Source: Certhia americana
Taxonomy: Eukaryota; Chordata; Aves; Passeriformes; Certhiidae
Assembly: GCA_018697195.1 (NCBI GenBank)
Contig: CM031870.1
Span: 11,364,534-11,428,533, forward strand
Reading direction: 5' to 3'
DNA length: 64,000 bases
The translations under genes and the position numbers were made by a program. Under the pieces are notes generated by a model that saw only the letters and a list, made by a program, of their open reading frames with translations, had not been told where the DNA came from and ran no database searches. Positions 23,237 through 37,080 of the stretch are shown in pieces (the first letter of the stretch is position 1; each line of letters opens with the position of its first letter).

Positions 23237-26200
23237 CAGCAAATAAAGTACTTTTGATTATTCAAGCTGATTTTAGTTACAGCAAATAATAATTCATGTT
23301 CTCTTCCCACAGTGATGATCTGTTAGCCCTCAAGACCACAGGCTCTGCAGTGCTTCTGCTTAGTAACTATAGATACAAATAAATTCACTACTTTCAACTA
23401 CTCAGATAGTTTTTGCACAAAAACAAGGATACAATTAGAAAAAAGAAGTTTCAACTCATAAACATCTCCTAATGATTTCAATCATAAAGATCACAATGAC
23501 AAAACACCAAAACTTCACAACTGTATCAAAATATGAAACAAAGTATGAGAAAAAACCCCAACAAAATCTATCCTAGATTCTGCATGACTTCTTCTCAACA
23601 GCCCACAGAGAACTGAAGGCTGAGAATCCACCAGATGTTTTTAAATGCCCCGACACTTAATTGCCCTCACCTGCATCTCATCTGAGCCCATTTGCTACCC
23701 TGGGGCCATTTCAATCCTTTCCAGGTGTAACCTGGCCAGACTTGATTACTAACCCACCCTGAAAGTCATTGCAAATGGTAAGAAAGATCAAAAGACATTC
23801 AAAAACCTGAAAAAAGTGCTGATTAAAGAAAAAAAAAAGAAGAAAATTTAAAAGCATCTGAAGAACGATCTGTTTTCTGCCACTGAAAAAAGGATTTCCA
23901 CTATAGGACATGGGTGCAGTGAATCCAACATCCTGAGGACAGTTTTCCTCTAAACTAATAATGGCCATAGCCCAGGTTAAGGTTGGAAGAAGCAAAGGAA
24001 TTCTCATTAATTTCTTAGAGCTTTTCCAATGCACATCTCACTCAAATTTAGCCCAAATAGTTGTGGAAAAACCATACTTCATTTCTACAGATAAAGGGGT
24101 AGGAAATCTTCTTATCAAAACCCTTCCCCCTACCCCTTTCCCTACTTCAAGCAATATGTTCTTTTAGTTGCATAAAGATCACATTTAAATTATTTAGCTA
24201 TGTTACATAAGGCAAGAAGATGGTTAATACATTTAATGTGCATGTGTAAATGAGTTTGGTAGCACTTCTTTTGCCCTAGTGTACAAGTTTAGAAACAACA
24301 TTTTACTGCAACATCTCTCCCTGCATTTAGTTCTTGTGTCTCCTTCATTGTTTCCTCACTGACTAATTCTATAATTCATTGCTTAACTTCTTCAGCTTTG
24401 AAAGTAGGGCATTTCTTCTTGGGGCCACATTATGCAGCATGCCCTGAAGAGCTGGTACACATTTAGCAGGAAGGCTTCTTCTTTACTGCAAATTTATAAG
24501 TAATGTGTTTTTAAGACTTCTGACAGGAATTTTAGGACACACCCTGTAATCCAACAGGATAACCTCTGTTGCATTAATAGAACTTTATGATTGAATAAAT
24601 AAGTGCCTTAAAAAAATCCCCACATAATACATTAAAATCTGCACTCCAGTTAGGTACAATGTAATGAGTTGCATACCTGTTCTGACCTGTTTTTCTATGG
24701 GATTACAGGAGGTTGGAAGAATGGATTTTGAGGCCTTGCCATTAGGAAAGAAAGAGAAGCATCACGGAACATTTCTAGATCAGAGCAATCTCTTGGATAT
24801 AGGGCCTGGTTTTCACAGTTCTGGTACCTGGTGAAAGACTGGAAGATCCATGCTGAATTTCTACCATATAGAAATTGGAGCCATCATAACAATGCCTTCC
24901 CAGTGAGAATTACCTAACCAGAAGTGCTCTAGAGGAGCACCTGAACTCTGGGAGGTTATGGAAAACTCAAATTCAAAATAATTTCCTGTCAGAAAGCATG
25001 GAAAGAAATGAATTGGTGGGTTTTCTGTTTTTTTCCCCTCAGGTTTTTATTTAAGTGAAAGGAGAAAGCAAGCAGGAGCCTTTCAGGCAGAGTTAATGTA
25101 AGTTATTCACATGAATGTAGATTGCTGGAACATTTTGCAAGTGAGTGGAGTTTTGCAAAAACTAAACTACAAAAATGTTCAATTGTACTTTAAATTAATC
25201 TAGAGAGAAAAAAGACACCATGCTGTTATTCCAAAGCTGCTGAAATATTAGCCTTAATATCTCACTAGCTAAATGAAGAGTCACCTGCTTTTGTCAGCAG
25301 GTATGTTAAATCAAATTATCCATAATGAGACACCTTTCAATTTGCCAAGCAGCGTGGCTGGCCAAGCCCAGAGCAGTTGGCTGGCTACAGAGGCCTCAAG
25401 AATAGACAGGCAATTTGAGAATCCAAAACACTGGCAAGCACCTTCCTAATCTAGTTTATAGCATCAAAGGCAATCTGCACACACAGCAATGGACCTGCAA
25501 TTGGAGCACATCCTGGCTGGAGCCAACGTGAGTGCACCCACAGGGCAGGGGGAAAGGAAGAACAAAGTCATTGGAGGGCTGCTTGGGAGGAACCAAGGCT
25601 TTTTCATCAGTATTTGCAGCTGAAGGCAGCTCCTGCACCTGAACCATCCTCCCAAGGGGGCACAGCACTCGATCAAGTGTCTCCAAAGGTTTTTCCATCA
25701 GCACCTCTGGTTTTGCATCTTACCTGTGCTTTCTTATCTCTGTCTACTAGAACTATCCACAGCCCAAGCATCTGCAAACCAGTAATCCCACCCTCCAAAA
25801 CAAATAGAAGTCCCCCTCATTAACCCTTCCTGCTCCTTACCTTCACATTTAACAGCCACCTCCTTGTCAAAGCCACATTTCGTCAAAGCCCCTTCACTCG
25901 GAGCTTCTTTTAATATTCTGAAAATCATGTTCTTCAAGTGTTTCCCAGTGCTCGATAATGCTTCTGTAGCAGCCACTGTTAACCAAAGGGATTTAGAGGA
26001 TGCTGCTCAGCCTGAGACAAAGTCAACAAAACTTCCATTTTTAAACTGAGGGGCAAGCAAACAATCATCAGGAGTCACTGTTTGGGCTGTCCCAGGAATA
26101 AGTCAGGACCAAGTAGGGTTGCTGGGATTTGTTTTAAATTCATGCTTGATCTTCTCAAGAGAGTATTTTCCACAGACCAAGGAAAGAGCTGATGCCAGGA

Positions 26201-26371
26201 ACTGTCTTTAACAGTCTGTGCTTGCAAAGCAGCTCAATTAACCTAAATCTGTGTGTTTAATAGTAAAGGAGACACAGGTGAAGTGTTACACTTAGATAAC
26301 ATGCTAGGTCAAACCCTGAATTTCTCAAAACAATAACAACTCATTGAAAAATAAGTCATTGAAAAGTTGAA

Positions 26372-26390
26372 AGGAGATTGAAAATCTCCT
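26372..26390. repeat. 8-bp hairpin, 3-nt loop
   Basis: AGGAGATT (26372-26379) and AATCTCCT (26383-26390) are perfect complements around GAA. It is short and of uncertain meaning. Just upstream, TCATTGAAAA occurs twice in near-identical form (26341 and 26357). Confidence 0.85.
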
Positions 26391-27122
26391 GTCTGCATAA
26401 ATATATTCCAGTGGAGTGTTTTTCCACATTTAAAATTGCAGCTGGTCTTCATAGCCTAAAATACACACAGAGTGTCAAGTGGCTCTTTCCAACACAGCAA
26501 TGATACAATTTGTTAAGCTGTAGAAAATATTTATAAACTAATTAATCATTGCAGTAACTTGTACTTGACTGTGAAACACTTCAAACTCTGTAGAGGGTCT
26601 GTGTGGACCAACACCATTCAGCTGGAAGCAAAGGAAAAATTCCACATCCATCCCAGGGAAGGCTGCAGATGACTGTAAAGAACCCCCAGCTCTGACTGCA
26701 GAGTGCACCCAAAGGCTGTCATTAGAGCAGCTACATAAAAATATTTCCTGGGGGTGTGGAGGGGGAAACACAGTAAAAAGGAGTGACTCCAACTTCAGCA
26801 CATACAACAGTATTCTTCCCTAAAACTTCTTCAACAGCATAATAATGTACATTCACAGTATGGCTGGAACTAACACCTCTGCATTGCCTGTCTCTCTACA
26901 TCTCAGATTTGCTTCATTATGAATTCCCCTCTGCAGCATGCAGGGCAAAATCAGCCTCAGTCTTAAAACAATCCAAAAGAAGAGAAAAAGAAACAGATTC
27001 TTATGTCAGACACACGAAAAAGCTAATGATAGATCATAGATGCTGAATACAGGTATTAATTGTTACAACTCAACACTTCTAAAATTTTCCCAGCCCCCAT
27101 GAAACTGTTTCTGTAAGTTTGA

Positions 27123-27140
27123 TTTTTTTTTTTTTTTTTT
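27123..27140. repeat. T18 homopolymer
   Basis: Uninterrupted run of 18 T, followed by ATTGCAGCATG. Confidence 0.9.
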
Positions 27141-30100
27141 ATTGCAGCATGTATTTTGCAGAAGGAACACACAAATCCTCAAAAAGCAGCTTCCAAAAAA
27201 ATCCTGGTGAGCACAGCACAGAAGGCTCCTCTGAAAACAAAGAACAAGACATCAGTGTCTCATCTGCTGTGAATTAGTTTGGTTCTTTTCCTTCAAGAAC
27301 TCTTAATATGAGAATCTGATCAACAGTTAATCTCCCTGAGCAGACGCCACTTTGTTATCCTCCGTGGTAGTTCTCTGCTTCTGGGGTAATATGTTGCTGA
27401 ACAATTGAGGCAAACACTTGGCTCAGGATAGAAAGAAGTAAGATTAGTCTGTAATTGGAATATTTTGTCTCATTTATTCTTGAAGATGTGCCATATTACA
27501 CTCCATCAGCCAGGGGTTATTGTTTTATGAAATCAAGCTGCACCTGGCATTGCATTGTACAAAACCTCAAGTGCTGTTGTTTGCAATCCAGCTCTCTGTT
27601 CACCCAGATCTCAGCACCACTGGCTCTGAGGTGGAACCTTCAGCCCCTCACAAATTATCCTAGAAAGCTTTTAATTGAAAAAAAATAATGTCTAAGACAA
27701 CTGTTAAATTTAGCCATAATATCAAGCACAACTATTAAAGATCACAGTAATCCATGTACTTCTCTCCATTTACTTTCTACTTCCAGCAAGTTTTCAAGAT
27801 GATCTCTTCTTTCTCACCTTTAAGCAATTACTACTGCAAATGAAGAAGCTAATTGATTGTATCCCTGCTTCATTTAGATTGATCTCTAGGAGTTTTTGTG
27901 CACTTTGAGATGAATGCAGATATATAAACGAGAGTATTTAAAGTATTTAAAATTCAGCTGTATTTATGACATACGTGCTCTGGTGTTTCTTACCTCACAT
28001 GTGACAACTACTCTTAGAAAGTACATTTTAAAAAGTTTTAGGAAAATACGTAACTTTCAATGTTTAGAGGAATATATACTGTCTTTTCTGTTATCTAATT
28101 TTACCCAAGTACCTGCTGCAAAATTCACCTTTGAAAGACATTCTGCTGTAAGGAATAAAAAGCCCTTGAAACATGTGCAGCATCACCTGTAGGTAGCTAA
28201 TTCTGACCCAGCCTCTTGTACATACACAAAGCTGACAGGTATTTTGATGGTCTTAATTAATCCAAGTTTTTACTGTGAAGTTTATACTAATGTCACAACT
28301 GCAAAGTTAAATATTTACACTGTTAAAATGGAGAATAGAGGAGAATAAACATTCAGAGACAAATCCTGTTTCTAAGATGTCAGGAGGCAAGGGTAGAACA
28401 AAGAATTTTACACTGGTCCTGTTGCATCATTTTAGTATCAAAGAAGGATAAAAAGAAGGAGTTTGCTTGGCGGGGTAGATATTTGGCCAGAGCATGGTTG
28501 GTTCTTTAACTTGGAAAAGAAAAAGAGAAAATCAAAGAAAATTAAATAATTATTAAACACAGAAGGAGAAAGAAAATTTAGTTTAAACTCATTGCATGCC
28601 ATGATTTGCCCCTGATATTAATACATTTCTGGTAAACAGATAAGACAAATCCCATTGCTGCTGTGTATGGTATTTCCCACCCTTTCCCTTACAAGCTACA
28701 CTCAGTTTTAAACAATAAGACATATCTGATACCAGAGCATGAGTATTAGATATAAAAATAGAGTGGCTGAGTTTTCAGTAACAGTAAAAAACTGCATGTT
28801 CATGTGGGTGTCAGACTGTGTAGTACTGAGGACCAGGTTACAGCTAAAGAAACACAAAATACCACAGTGAGGAATTAATGGAAGGCTGCAAAGATGCAAA
28901 AAGACTCACAGCTGTGCTATAGCACAGAAACCCCCCTAAAAATATATAATCTAGGAAATGAAAGGTACATTAATTTCATATTTCCCATATAAACCAAATG
29001 CTGTCACCTCAGAGGCAACCTTCTCCATCCCATGTATAGCACCCCAAGAGAGGTCCAGAGAGGACTGAAAAAGTGTTGCTCTTCTGGCAGTGCTAGGTCC
29101 AGGTACAGTTCTTTAGCAGCCAAATTTTGTGTTATACTTGAGCCTGAGATTTGTCCAAACACAAGGAAGACATTGGTTTATCTTTGTAAGATTGTTTGCA
29201 GGGGCTGGGATATAATGAACATTATTAGTTTGATCAATTGTTACCAAGCAAGCTGCTAAATAGGTTCAGTTTATTCTAACAGCTTATTTTGGTGGCTATA
29301 AAGGTTTTCTTGTGTATGTTCCCCTGGAAACCTGGTTTACCTAAGCTCTCAGGAAAGTTTTTAACATAGAAAAACTCTGAATTATAAATTCACTTGAAAA
29401 CCATGAGCTAATAAAACCAGGTGAAACTCCAGTTTATACAGTCTAACTTCACCAAAGCTCCTTCACAGCTGCAACCCACACCCACACAGTCAGACCAGGT
29501 GCTTCCCCACCTGCTCAACCCCACGTTTCCCATAGGAGCATCTCAGATGTTCTGGTCATTACAATAATTTAATCTTGGTGCAGTAACTAAATAACAAAAT
29601 AGCTCAAGCTGGTGCCTCCAAGGAGGGACTCTGAACAAAGCCCATCCTAGGATTTTATACCCTTACAGTCCAGATGTGCAAAACTGTGGGGTCATTGGCT
29701 CTCCCACCTCATAGTGTCCCTCACCTGGGGCCAGAGGTCCTCATGTCCTTTGCTGTGCAAGTAGCAGCAGTTCATGGCCTCTTCTATCCTGGGGGTCCTG
29801 CCAGCACAGCTCAACCTGCAGCTCACACTGGAGCTGCACCCCAAGATACCTGTACTCAGAATATCCCTCACCACCCATCCACACTGGTTTAAAGCCAGTT
29901 CAGAGGCTTTCTGTGAAACTGCCCAAGTTAAAAAGAATTTTTAATTTTTAATTTTTTTTTAAAAATTCAAACCTGTAAACTTCTAGCCACATGCAAAGGG
30001 AGAACACACCCAGTTGAGACCAGACAAGTCATCATCACAATAATGTTTCAATCATAGCTTTTATTTGATTACAAATTATGCTTGGAATAATAGGAAAAAA

Positions 30101-31040
30101 AATAAAAAGAAGGACCTCCTTGTGCCAGACATTGCTGTAGCGGTGAAATGCCTTCAACTTCAGGCTCTGAGACCCTTGGGGCTAAAACTTTGTCCCATGA
30201 AAATGAAGAGGAAGCATCCCCACAACCCCACATGTGTGGAAGTTGGATGTGTGGGGTCAGTGATCATAACTTCCCCCCAGGTTACTGCAGGCACTGTTGC
30301 ATGTACTCTCTCTCCCTCTGCTGCCTCCCGGCAACAAGGGAGAAAAGTTGAATGCATCCCTGCCTCCCCACCTGCACAAGCTGAATTTTGAAGGTCTTTT
30401 TAAAACCTCCACTCAAAAGCCCGAAAAAAAAAAGAAAAAAAATAGTGCTTATAAACCACTGGGTCAGTTTTAAATTTATTGATTTATTGGCACAACAGAT
30501 GGGAAAGGTTTAGATAATTTTTTTTTTTTTGTCTTTACATTAACAAACAAGCTTCTTTCACTTTTTTCCCTTCCTTGACATTATCCAAGCTGGTATGCCT
30601 GGTAACTTGAACCACTTCTATTCTGCTCAATTCAAAGTATACCCAAGTGTGGGTGGAAGTCTGCCATGGCCCAGCAGCTTAACTCAAGGTGACTGCTTGT
30701 TAGAGAGACACAACCAGTGTCCTGTGCTCATCCCCAGCAAGCTCATCCCCACTCTGACGTCTCCTCATCCCTTTTCACAGCCCTGAGTCCAAGGGGGAGG
30801 AAGTAAATTCTTCCATCTTCCATCTCCAGCATTTTTCTTTGTTTGCCTATAAAGAAGAGCCAGACCATGTGTTTTCAGCAACATTTTGTACCAAAGTGTG
30901 TCAGGAGCCATTACCTGGAGGTGCTGATTACTGTTGAGACAAGTTGGCAACTAGTACTTCTTTGGAATGGCTACAGACAAAAGTAGTCTGAGTTGCTGCT
31001 GGGTTTTAAAGCTGATTTCTCTAAAGCAATATTTTTTCAG
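27141..31040. other. non-coding unique sequence
   Basis: No gene is supported. 27.4-28.9 kb is AT-rich. 29.45-29.9 and 30.1-30.4 kb are somewhat GC-richer with short overlapping frames on both strands and no domains. Short T and A runs occur near 29945-29960 and 30520-30531. Confidence 0.6.
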
Positions 31041-31093
31041 AATGAAAGGAATTGTCAGAGCCAAGAAATTGCACATGAGATATGAAAGAAAAG
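31041..31093 (+). other. exon-like segment with consensus splice signals
   Basis: A 53-nt segment sits between an acceptor ending ATATTTTTTCAG (31029-31040) and a donor AAAAG|GTAAGTATTT (from 31094) that matches the vertebrate consensus. A branch-point-like CTGAT has its A at 31015, 25 nt before the acceptor. Only one of the three frames is open; it reads MKGIVRAKKLHMRYERK, starting with ATG one base into the segment. I do not recognise the peptide. It could be a small coding exon, a 5' non-coding or lncRNA exon, or chance, since cryptic splice pairs are common in 64 kb. No partner exon was identified. Confidence 0.22.
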
Positions 31094-31173
31094 GTAAGTA
31101 TTTCTATCCTGAGGATACAGCTCAAAAGCGTGAGACATAGCTCTGGGAAAAAAAAACCAACCTCTCAGTGGCA

Positions 31174-31176
<3 letters not shown>

Positions 31177-31204
<28 letters not shown>
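31177..31204. repeat. A28 homopolymer
   Basis: Uninterrupted run of 28 A. No upstream polyadenylation signal or gene-like body. Confidence 0.9.
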
Positions 31205-31207
<3 letters not shown>

Positions 31208-34200
31208 GCAAAGTTATTGAAAGCAACATCAGAAATGATAACCCAAAGATGAGGTTAAAGGCCACAGCACATGTACTCATTCACTGGTAGTTAATAGCTC
31301 AGATCTCGAGAGGTTGCTAGGGACAATTGCTGGGTAGGAAACACTGCTCCATTTTAAAGGCAGTTTTAGAGCACAGAATAGAAATTGTAGGATTGTATTC
31401 TTGTTGTTCCTGCTCTGAGGACTTACCAAGCAGAAATATAAACACCTGTATAGCAGGTATGAAGATAGTAACCTTTCACAAAGCCATTTCAGATTTAGTA
31501 ATAACATCTGATATTTAAACAACTTGGAAATTTTAGAATTCTTATCTAGATGGGGCACAAGCAATATGTAAAAGTGACTGCAGCACCCACCCCAGAGGTA
31601 CAGCACAGACAATTTCCTTTCAGAAAACTTGCCTGGTTGAACAGCAAGTTTGCATTCTCACAGCACAAATAAACAGCAATATTTTCAGGTGCTATAATTT
31701 CAGGCATGGGGCAATACTTCAGCAGCACTCTACTCTGCCAGAGAGAAGGACTTGAATTTTAAAGGGCAGAGTGATTTACAAGCAAGTTTCACTGTACTTT
31801 GCATCATGCTACACATGCTCTCTGCCTTCTGTGTGCTGAGAATTTCTTCATTCCAGCTGGCAGCTTGTTGTTTCTCTGCTGCAAATTGAAGCGGTGCTTT
31901 TCCAGAATTCTAACTCTTATTGTTTCAATTTCAAGCTAAGTTTCGGTCCATGAATAATGTTCAGAAATAGAAGGCAGAAGCATGTACATTTGCTGCCCCA
32001 GATCTTATTTATGTCAGCTTAGAAAAAAGTCAGACACTGACAGCTCCTGAGGTAATCAAATATTTTCTGTTCATCTCATATTGATCTTGCAAAAATCTAG
32101 CTTGCTTGATTGAAAACAAGTTGTTAAAGGAATAGAACAGCCTCTCTTACCTGCAGCAACCAAGCCAGCTGGCTAGCGTGTAAGCACAGACATTAAAGGG
32201 ATTATGAAATAATTTTCTTACCTAGTAGAGTTGCTATATACTAATTATTCCCTTCTCTGCTGTATATGGGCACTTACTGGAATTTAAATCTAGTAGCTGG
32301 AAGGAGTTTGCCTTTCAGGATTTCAACCTTGTCATGCATTTTGTGCTATGCAATGAGCAAAGATATATTTATTATCCTGGTTCAGGCAAGGGTTCATCAA
32401 ACCCAGACTGCTGCCCCCAGTGCCAGCTGTAACCAGACAGCCAGGCACAAACATGAGCAGTGTCAGCCTGTCTGACACGTTCTTTGAGTCCTTTCTCAGT
32501 CTCCAACTATACTGAGTTCCAGAGAGTTCCTGAGCCCAGCTTGGTTTATTTAGAAGTCCTTCCAAGGATCTCACTTCCAAGTGCTTGTACAAGAGCATTA
32601 TAAAATCTAAGTGCTCTTAATTTTGCCTGAGTCTATTGTGACCAAGGGGATTCTCACAGAAAGGGGTTAGCTGTGCTATTCTGGGGTTGGTAGTGCTTGC
32701 TGTCACCTGCCACAATGAATCCCAACTCTCACGGGTGGCAGTGTGGCCAAGCCACTGAGTCTGGGGCTGAGCATCCCCAGCAGGGCTGACCTGCAGCCCT
32801 GACCTATGCTACATCCCAGCTTCTCTGGCAACTTCTGACACATCAGCTTTGCAACTTCACCAGGCAGGGTTCTGTTCCCAAATGAACTGCTTTTTCTTGG
32901 TTCTGTTTTAACTGGAGGGGTATATGTGTGGCACAGTCACTTCTTCACCGGGTCAGAGAAGTTCATCTGTGTCTGGAGGCACCTGAATAATTTGAACTGG
33001 TTTTCTGTGTTGGTGCAGAAGCTGTGCAAGAAGGTTCAGATCTGCCTGACCCCAAAGCTCAGGTAAACCCAGACCTATACCACTTGCATCTGCTCGGGGT
33101 TCCAGGCACATCACCAGCACAGAATTTCTAAGGCACCTCAGAGGAGAACTCCTCTTTGTTTTATCCAGTATTATTCAACACATCTGTATCATTCCCTTTT
33201 GCTTAATGACTTGATCCTTATATGTATGTTGGCTATTTTTTTTAACCAGGATATATTTTTTCCTTTGGCTAAAAAACATAAACCTCGTTTTCTTGTTTTA
33301 TTCTGTATTTCAGTTGGTCAGAAATGCAGCAGTCCTGTTTTCTACTTCAGTTTTACCAGTGAATCTGTCCCTGCAAACATGTTTTCTCCCAGAAGGGAAA
33401 CAAGGGAAGAGAGAGAATTTCAGTCCATCTGTTCTATCCAAAATTAGGAATTACAGAGGAGTGTGAGAATAAAACTAAAACCCTACAATCCCATAAACCT
33501 ACCCACGCTTGAATTGAATCTTACTTTGCCTGAACTAGATCTTCTATCCCTTGTAGAATCACTACAAATTCTCTGGTACCTTTTTTACAACTTAAGATTT
33601 TAATTAGAAACAAACAATTGCATAGGTCACGTAAGATGTAGATCATGGAAATTACAGAAAGAAGCATCTCAGGCTTGGGAAGCTTGGAGTTGGAGTTCAG
33701 ATGTCTAGACATTTCAGGATAATCAAAATTCATTCTCACTGGTGAGAAAAGCCTGTGTTGAATTCTAAGCTGGAAAGGTTTAGAGGGAAAGGCAGGATGA
33801 AGAGGGGGGCTGTGCTGTGCACACAGCCATGCTATTTACAACATCCCGTCTCACATGTCACAGTTCAGACCCAGTTGTCTAAAACTGATGCAATTCAATA
33901 GAGTGAAACCATTCCAGCAGTTGAGGCTATTCTGCTTCATTATTCTCCCTCAGTAAATCAGGTACATTAGGGTTCAAAACACCTGAACTGTGTCCTCAGT
34001 ACTCTGAACTCAATTTCCTACCAACTTGCATAGTGAAAATTGGAGCAAAAAGTGTTGCCTTTACAAAGGGAAAGTTATACCACTATTCTCCTCTTCTCTC
34101 TTTAAAAACAAGCAAAACAAAGGAAAAGTAACCAAATTTATTATGAAGTGATGCCTAGCTTGAAAGAGATCATCTCTTCAGCAGAAATTCAGAGGGTGCC

Positions 34201-35410
34201 CCGCATACTCTATCAGTAATTAGAGAAGAGCATCTGAAGTCATCTGAGTGCTCAATGAAATTATTCTGGAGAGAGCTGCACACCATCAGTCCCCAAGGGG
34301 ACAATTACAGCAGCATCCCAAAGGGCCCTGCAGCAGAGGCAGGTATGCAAACACTGCACACCAGGCTTGAAAGTTGTTACAAAATCACACTGATATTTGT
34401 AAAACTGGCCTTTGATTTTTTGCTGTATGGGACATTCCTCAGATTATTTTCTCAAAGCATTCAAACAAAAAAACTTTGTCAAGTTTGATGGTCTGCCCTA
34501 TTCCCTCTCTTACTACAACTCCCTGCTGCAACTCTCATGCATTTTAGAGACCTCTATCACATGGATTTATCACTCAGTGACCAGAGAGACTTTGTGATGC
34601 AAGGCACATGGTCTGTACCATAAACAATTTGGGCAAGTAGAACTTAATTTTCCTTGAACAGTGAACAGATTTAATCAAAACCAAGCATCAATCCCTAGAT
34701 CTCCCAGGAACAATATAATTGTCCATAATCCAGCCTTCCCTGCCCAGCCTTCCCATGCGATGCTGCACTTAACTTTCAAACAACATGAACTGCCAAAAAG
34801 TGCATTTCCGTAGTTTGAGAAGGCTCCTTGGCTGTAGTTCCTGGTAATACAAAGAAGTGTGCAGGTCTCTCACTCATCAGGGCAATGCATGCTCTGCCAT
34901 GAGAAGGTGATGGTTTGGCAAGCGGGCACTCAGCCCACCTTGATCAGGCTCAGAAAGTCCTTGGTAGAAGGTGGAGGTACAATGCAGACAACAGTTAGGT
35001 CAGTACTTTAAAATAGTGATTTTTCTTTGTAGCTTAATGTGTACTTCAAAGTTGTTTGGCCATGAAGTACAAAGAATACTCAATCTTCTTCCTACCTATG
35101 CTCAGGACAGCAACAGATTTAATTTGTTTATCAGCATGAATAGAGCCAAGATTTTTGCTCTTTCCCTCCTCTTTCAAAAGACAGCTTTCAATTAAATTGA
35201 AGCAGCATCTACATACTGACCGGAGCAGCAGTTAAAACGTACACAAACTAAAAATTCAACAAGAACAGCTCTTTTAACCATTCCTGGTTGGGAAACCCCA
35301 CCAATAGCAGGAAGCACTCTCAGGGAATACTTTTTAGAACTTTAGAAAACAACTAGGAAAGGTATCTTAGAAAAAATATCAGTATTTATGAAACCAGACA
35401 CTTTAAGTTA

Positions 35411-35445
35411 TACACACATATATATACACACACACACACATGTGT
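35411..35445. repeat. (CA)n/(TA)n compound microsatellite
   Basis: TACACACATATATATACACA is followed by more CA units and ends CATGTGT. It is a compound alternating purine-pyrimidine tract. Confidence 0.9.
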
Positions 35446-35893
35446 TTATATACCAACCAGAAATTAATTCCAAATAGAAATATCTGCCATTAACACTCAA
35501 TTAATGGTCAGTGTGGTATTCTGATCACTGTATATTCAAAGGATATGACAATCCAGTCCCTGATGCTTTTGTAGAGTGGTTAGGAGAAATCAAATCTGTT
35601 TTAATTTGAAGCATTGTACACATTATTTCAAGAGCTTAATTAACTTATCCAGCTTTTAAGCAGTACCTGCAAACACTGTTATACAAACAGGAAGGCACAG
35701 TTAACACTGAATAAAAAAATGACTGTATTTGAATGATCCTAGACAAGGTGTATCTTGTTACCCTGTGTGGTTTGCTAGTATTTGGAGCCATGAGATGATC
35801 AGAAACAGCAGCAGAGGATTCTGCCAAAGTAGCACCTGCTGCTTACAGGGGACATTTGAAACTCACAGTTAATCAACCACACACACCTGCATT

Positions 35894-36470
35894 TCATGGA
35901 ATCACAGAATCGTTTTGGTTGAAAAATACCACCAAGATCATCAAGTGGAGTAGTTAACTCAGCATTGCCAAAGCTCAGCCACGTCCCCGAGTGCTACAAC
36001 CACATGTCTTTTACATCTCTTCAGGGATGGGCTCTACCACTGCCCTGGGGAGCTGTACCACTGCCTGACCACCCTTTCAGTGAAGAAATTCTTGCCCATA
36101 CCTGATCTAAACCTCCTCTGGTGCAAGCTAAGGCCATTTGCTCTTGTCTTAGTTCTCATTACTCGAGAGAAGACACTGCTCCCCACCCAGTTCCACACTT
36201 CTGTCAGGGAGCTGTAGGGAGTGAGAAGATTCCCCTGAGCCTCATTTTCTCCAGGCTGAGCCTACACACAGTCACTCCTTAAACTTGTGCTCCATCCCCT
36301 TACCCAGCTTCTTTCCCTTCCCTGGGCACACTCCATCCCCCCAATGTCCTTCTTGTTGTGAAGGGCCCAGAGCTGACCTCAGGATTTGAGGACAATCACT
36401 CCCCTCATGGGTCACACTGCTTCTGATGCAAGCCAGGATTCTGTTGACCTTCAGTCCCACAGCATCTGGA
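35894..36470 (-). mobile_element. CR1 LINE, 5'-truncated 3' end (minus strand)
   Basis: This is the largest element copy in the window, read from about 36470 down to 35894. On the plus strand it opens with the reverse-complemented terminus TCATGGAATCACAGAATCG, then CACCAAGATCATCAAGTGGA, AGTGAAGAAATTCTTGCCCA, CATTTTCTCCAGGCTGAGCC (GGCTCAGCCTGGAGAAAATG in element sense), CAGAGCTGACCTCAGGATTT and CCAGGATTCTGTTGACCTTC. All are standard CR1 landmarks in the right order. The far (5') boundary near 36470 is approximate because similarity fades there. The 129-codon minus frame at 36272-36661 runs through this copy into flanking DNA and is not a gene. Confidence 0.93.
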
Positions 36471-36974
36471 ATTTTGTCCGCTCTTTGGAGAGGAGATTCC
36501 ATGGCTTTAGTGATCATGACTAAGCAGGGAAGAGATTTCACTCCACTTTGGAATGAAAGGGAAACAGAAGCTATGCTCAGAGATTTAAATAAAACATACT
36601 GTGGCCACCAGCAAAGATCTGCCTGTGCTCCAAGAAAACACAGTATATAGGTAGAAAACAAAGGGAAAAGTGAAGATGCAGACTTGGAAATATAATTTAG
36701 AAAGCATTCAGTTTGTCAGTATACCTTCACTTCAGGAAGGTCCCTGAATATTTAGAGCCCATTTACACTGGGACACATTTACTGGACCTTAATGCATCTG
36801 ATCAGCTCTAGAAGGTGAAAAACATTTTTAGGATTTCTCCTGATATAGAGCATTCATTTTTAGCCTATTGAGTCCTGTTTGATTTCCTATAACATCAAAT
36901 CACTCCCTTCAGGAGTGAGCACAGCCTTTTTCCCCCACAATTCAGACCAGAGGCAAATTCCACACTTGAAAAAC

Positions 36975-37080
36975 TGTTTTTTTTTCTTAAGAAAAAGAAT
37001 GAAAGAATAAATTTTAAAAGAAAGGGAAAAAAAAAAGAGAAATAAAGAAAAAAAAAAAAAAAAAGAAAAAGAAAAGAGAC
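36975..37080. repeat. purine-rich low-complexity tract
   Basis: A/G-rich stretch with repeated GAAAAA/GAAAG words and an A18 run at about 37049-37066. Confidence 0.85.

Larger units (their letters stand above)
17901..27120. other. non-coding; AT-rich unique sequence
   Basis: No gene is supported. Simple sequence includes a T17 run near 19940-19956, an A16 run near 21115-21131, an (AAAAC)n-like patch at 23203-23236 and an A13 run near 23037-23049. 20090-20467 (minus) stays open for 125 codons in AT-rich DNA and is discussed as a finding. A donor-like CAGGTGAGTCACG lies at 18176-18188 without a convincing exon. The hairpin AGGAGATT-GAA-AATCTCCT is at 26372-26390. 25450-26000 carries overlapping short frames without domains. 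Confidence 0.6.
31094..35893. other. non-coding unique sequence
   Basis: No gene is supported. 31177-31204 is an A28 run. 32640-33130 is GC-richer with no long frame. 35411-35445 is a mixed CA/TA microsatellite. Short frames elsewhere have no family signature. Confidence 0.6.

Noticed and set aside
36272..36661. 129-codon minus-strand frame
   Set aside because: It overlaps a CR1 3' end for most of its length and then runs into flanking DNA.
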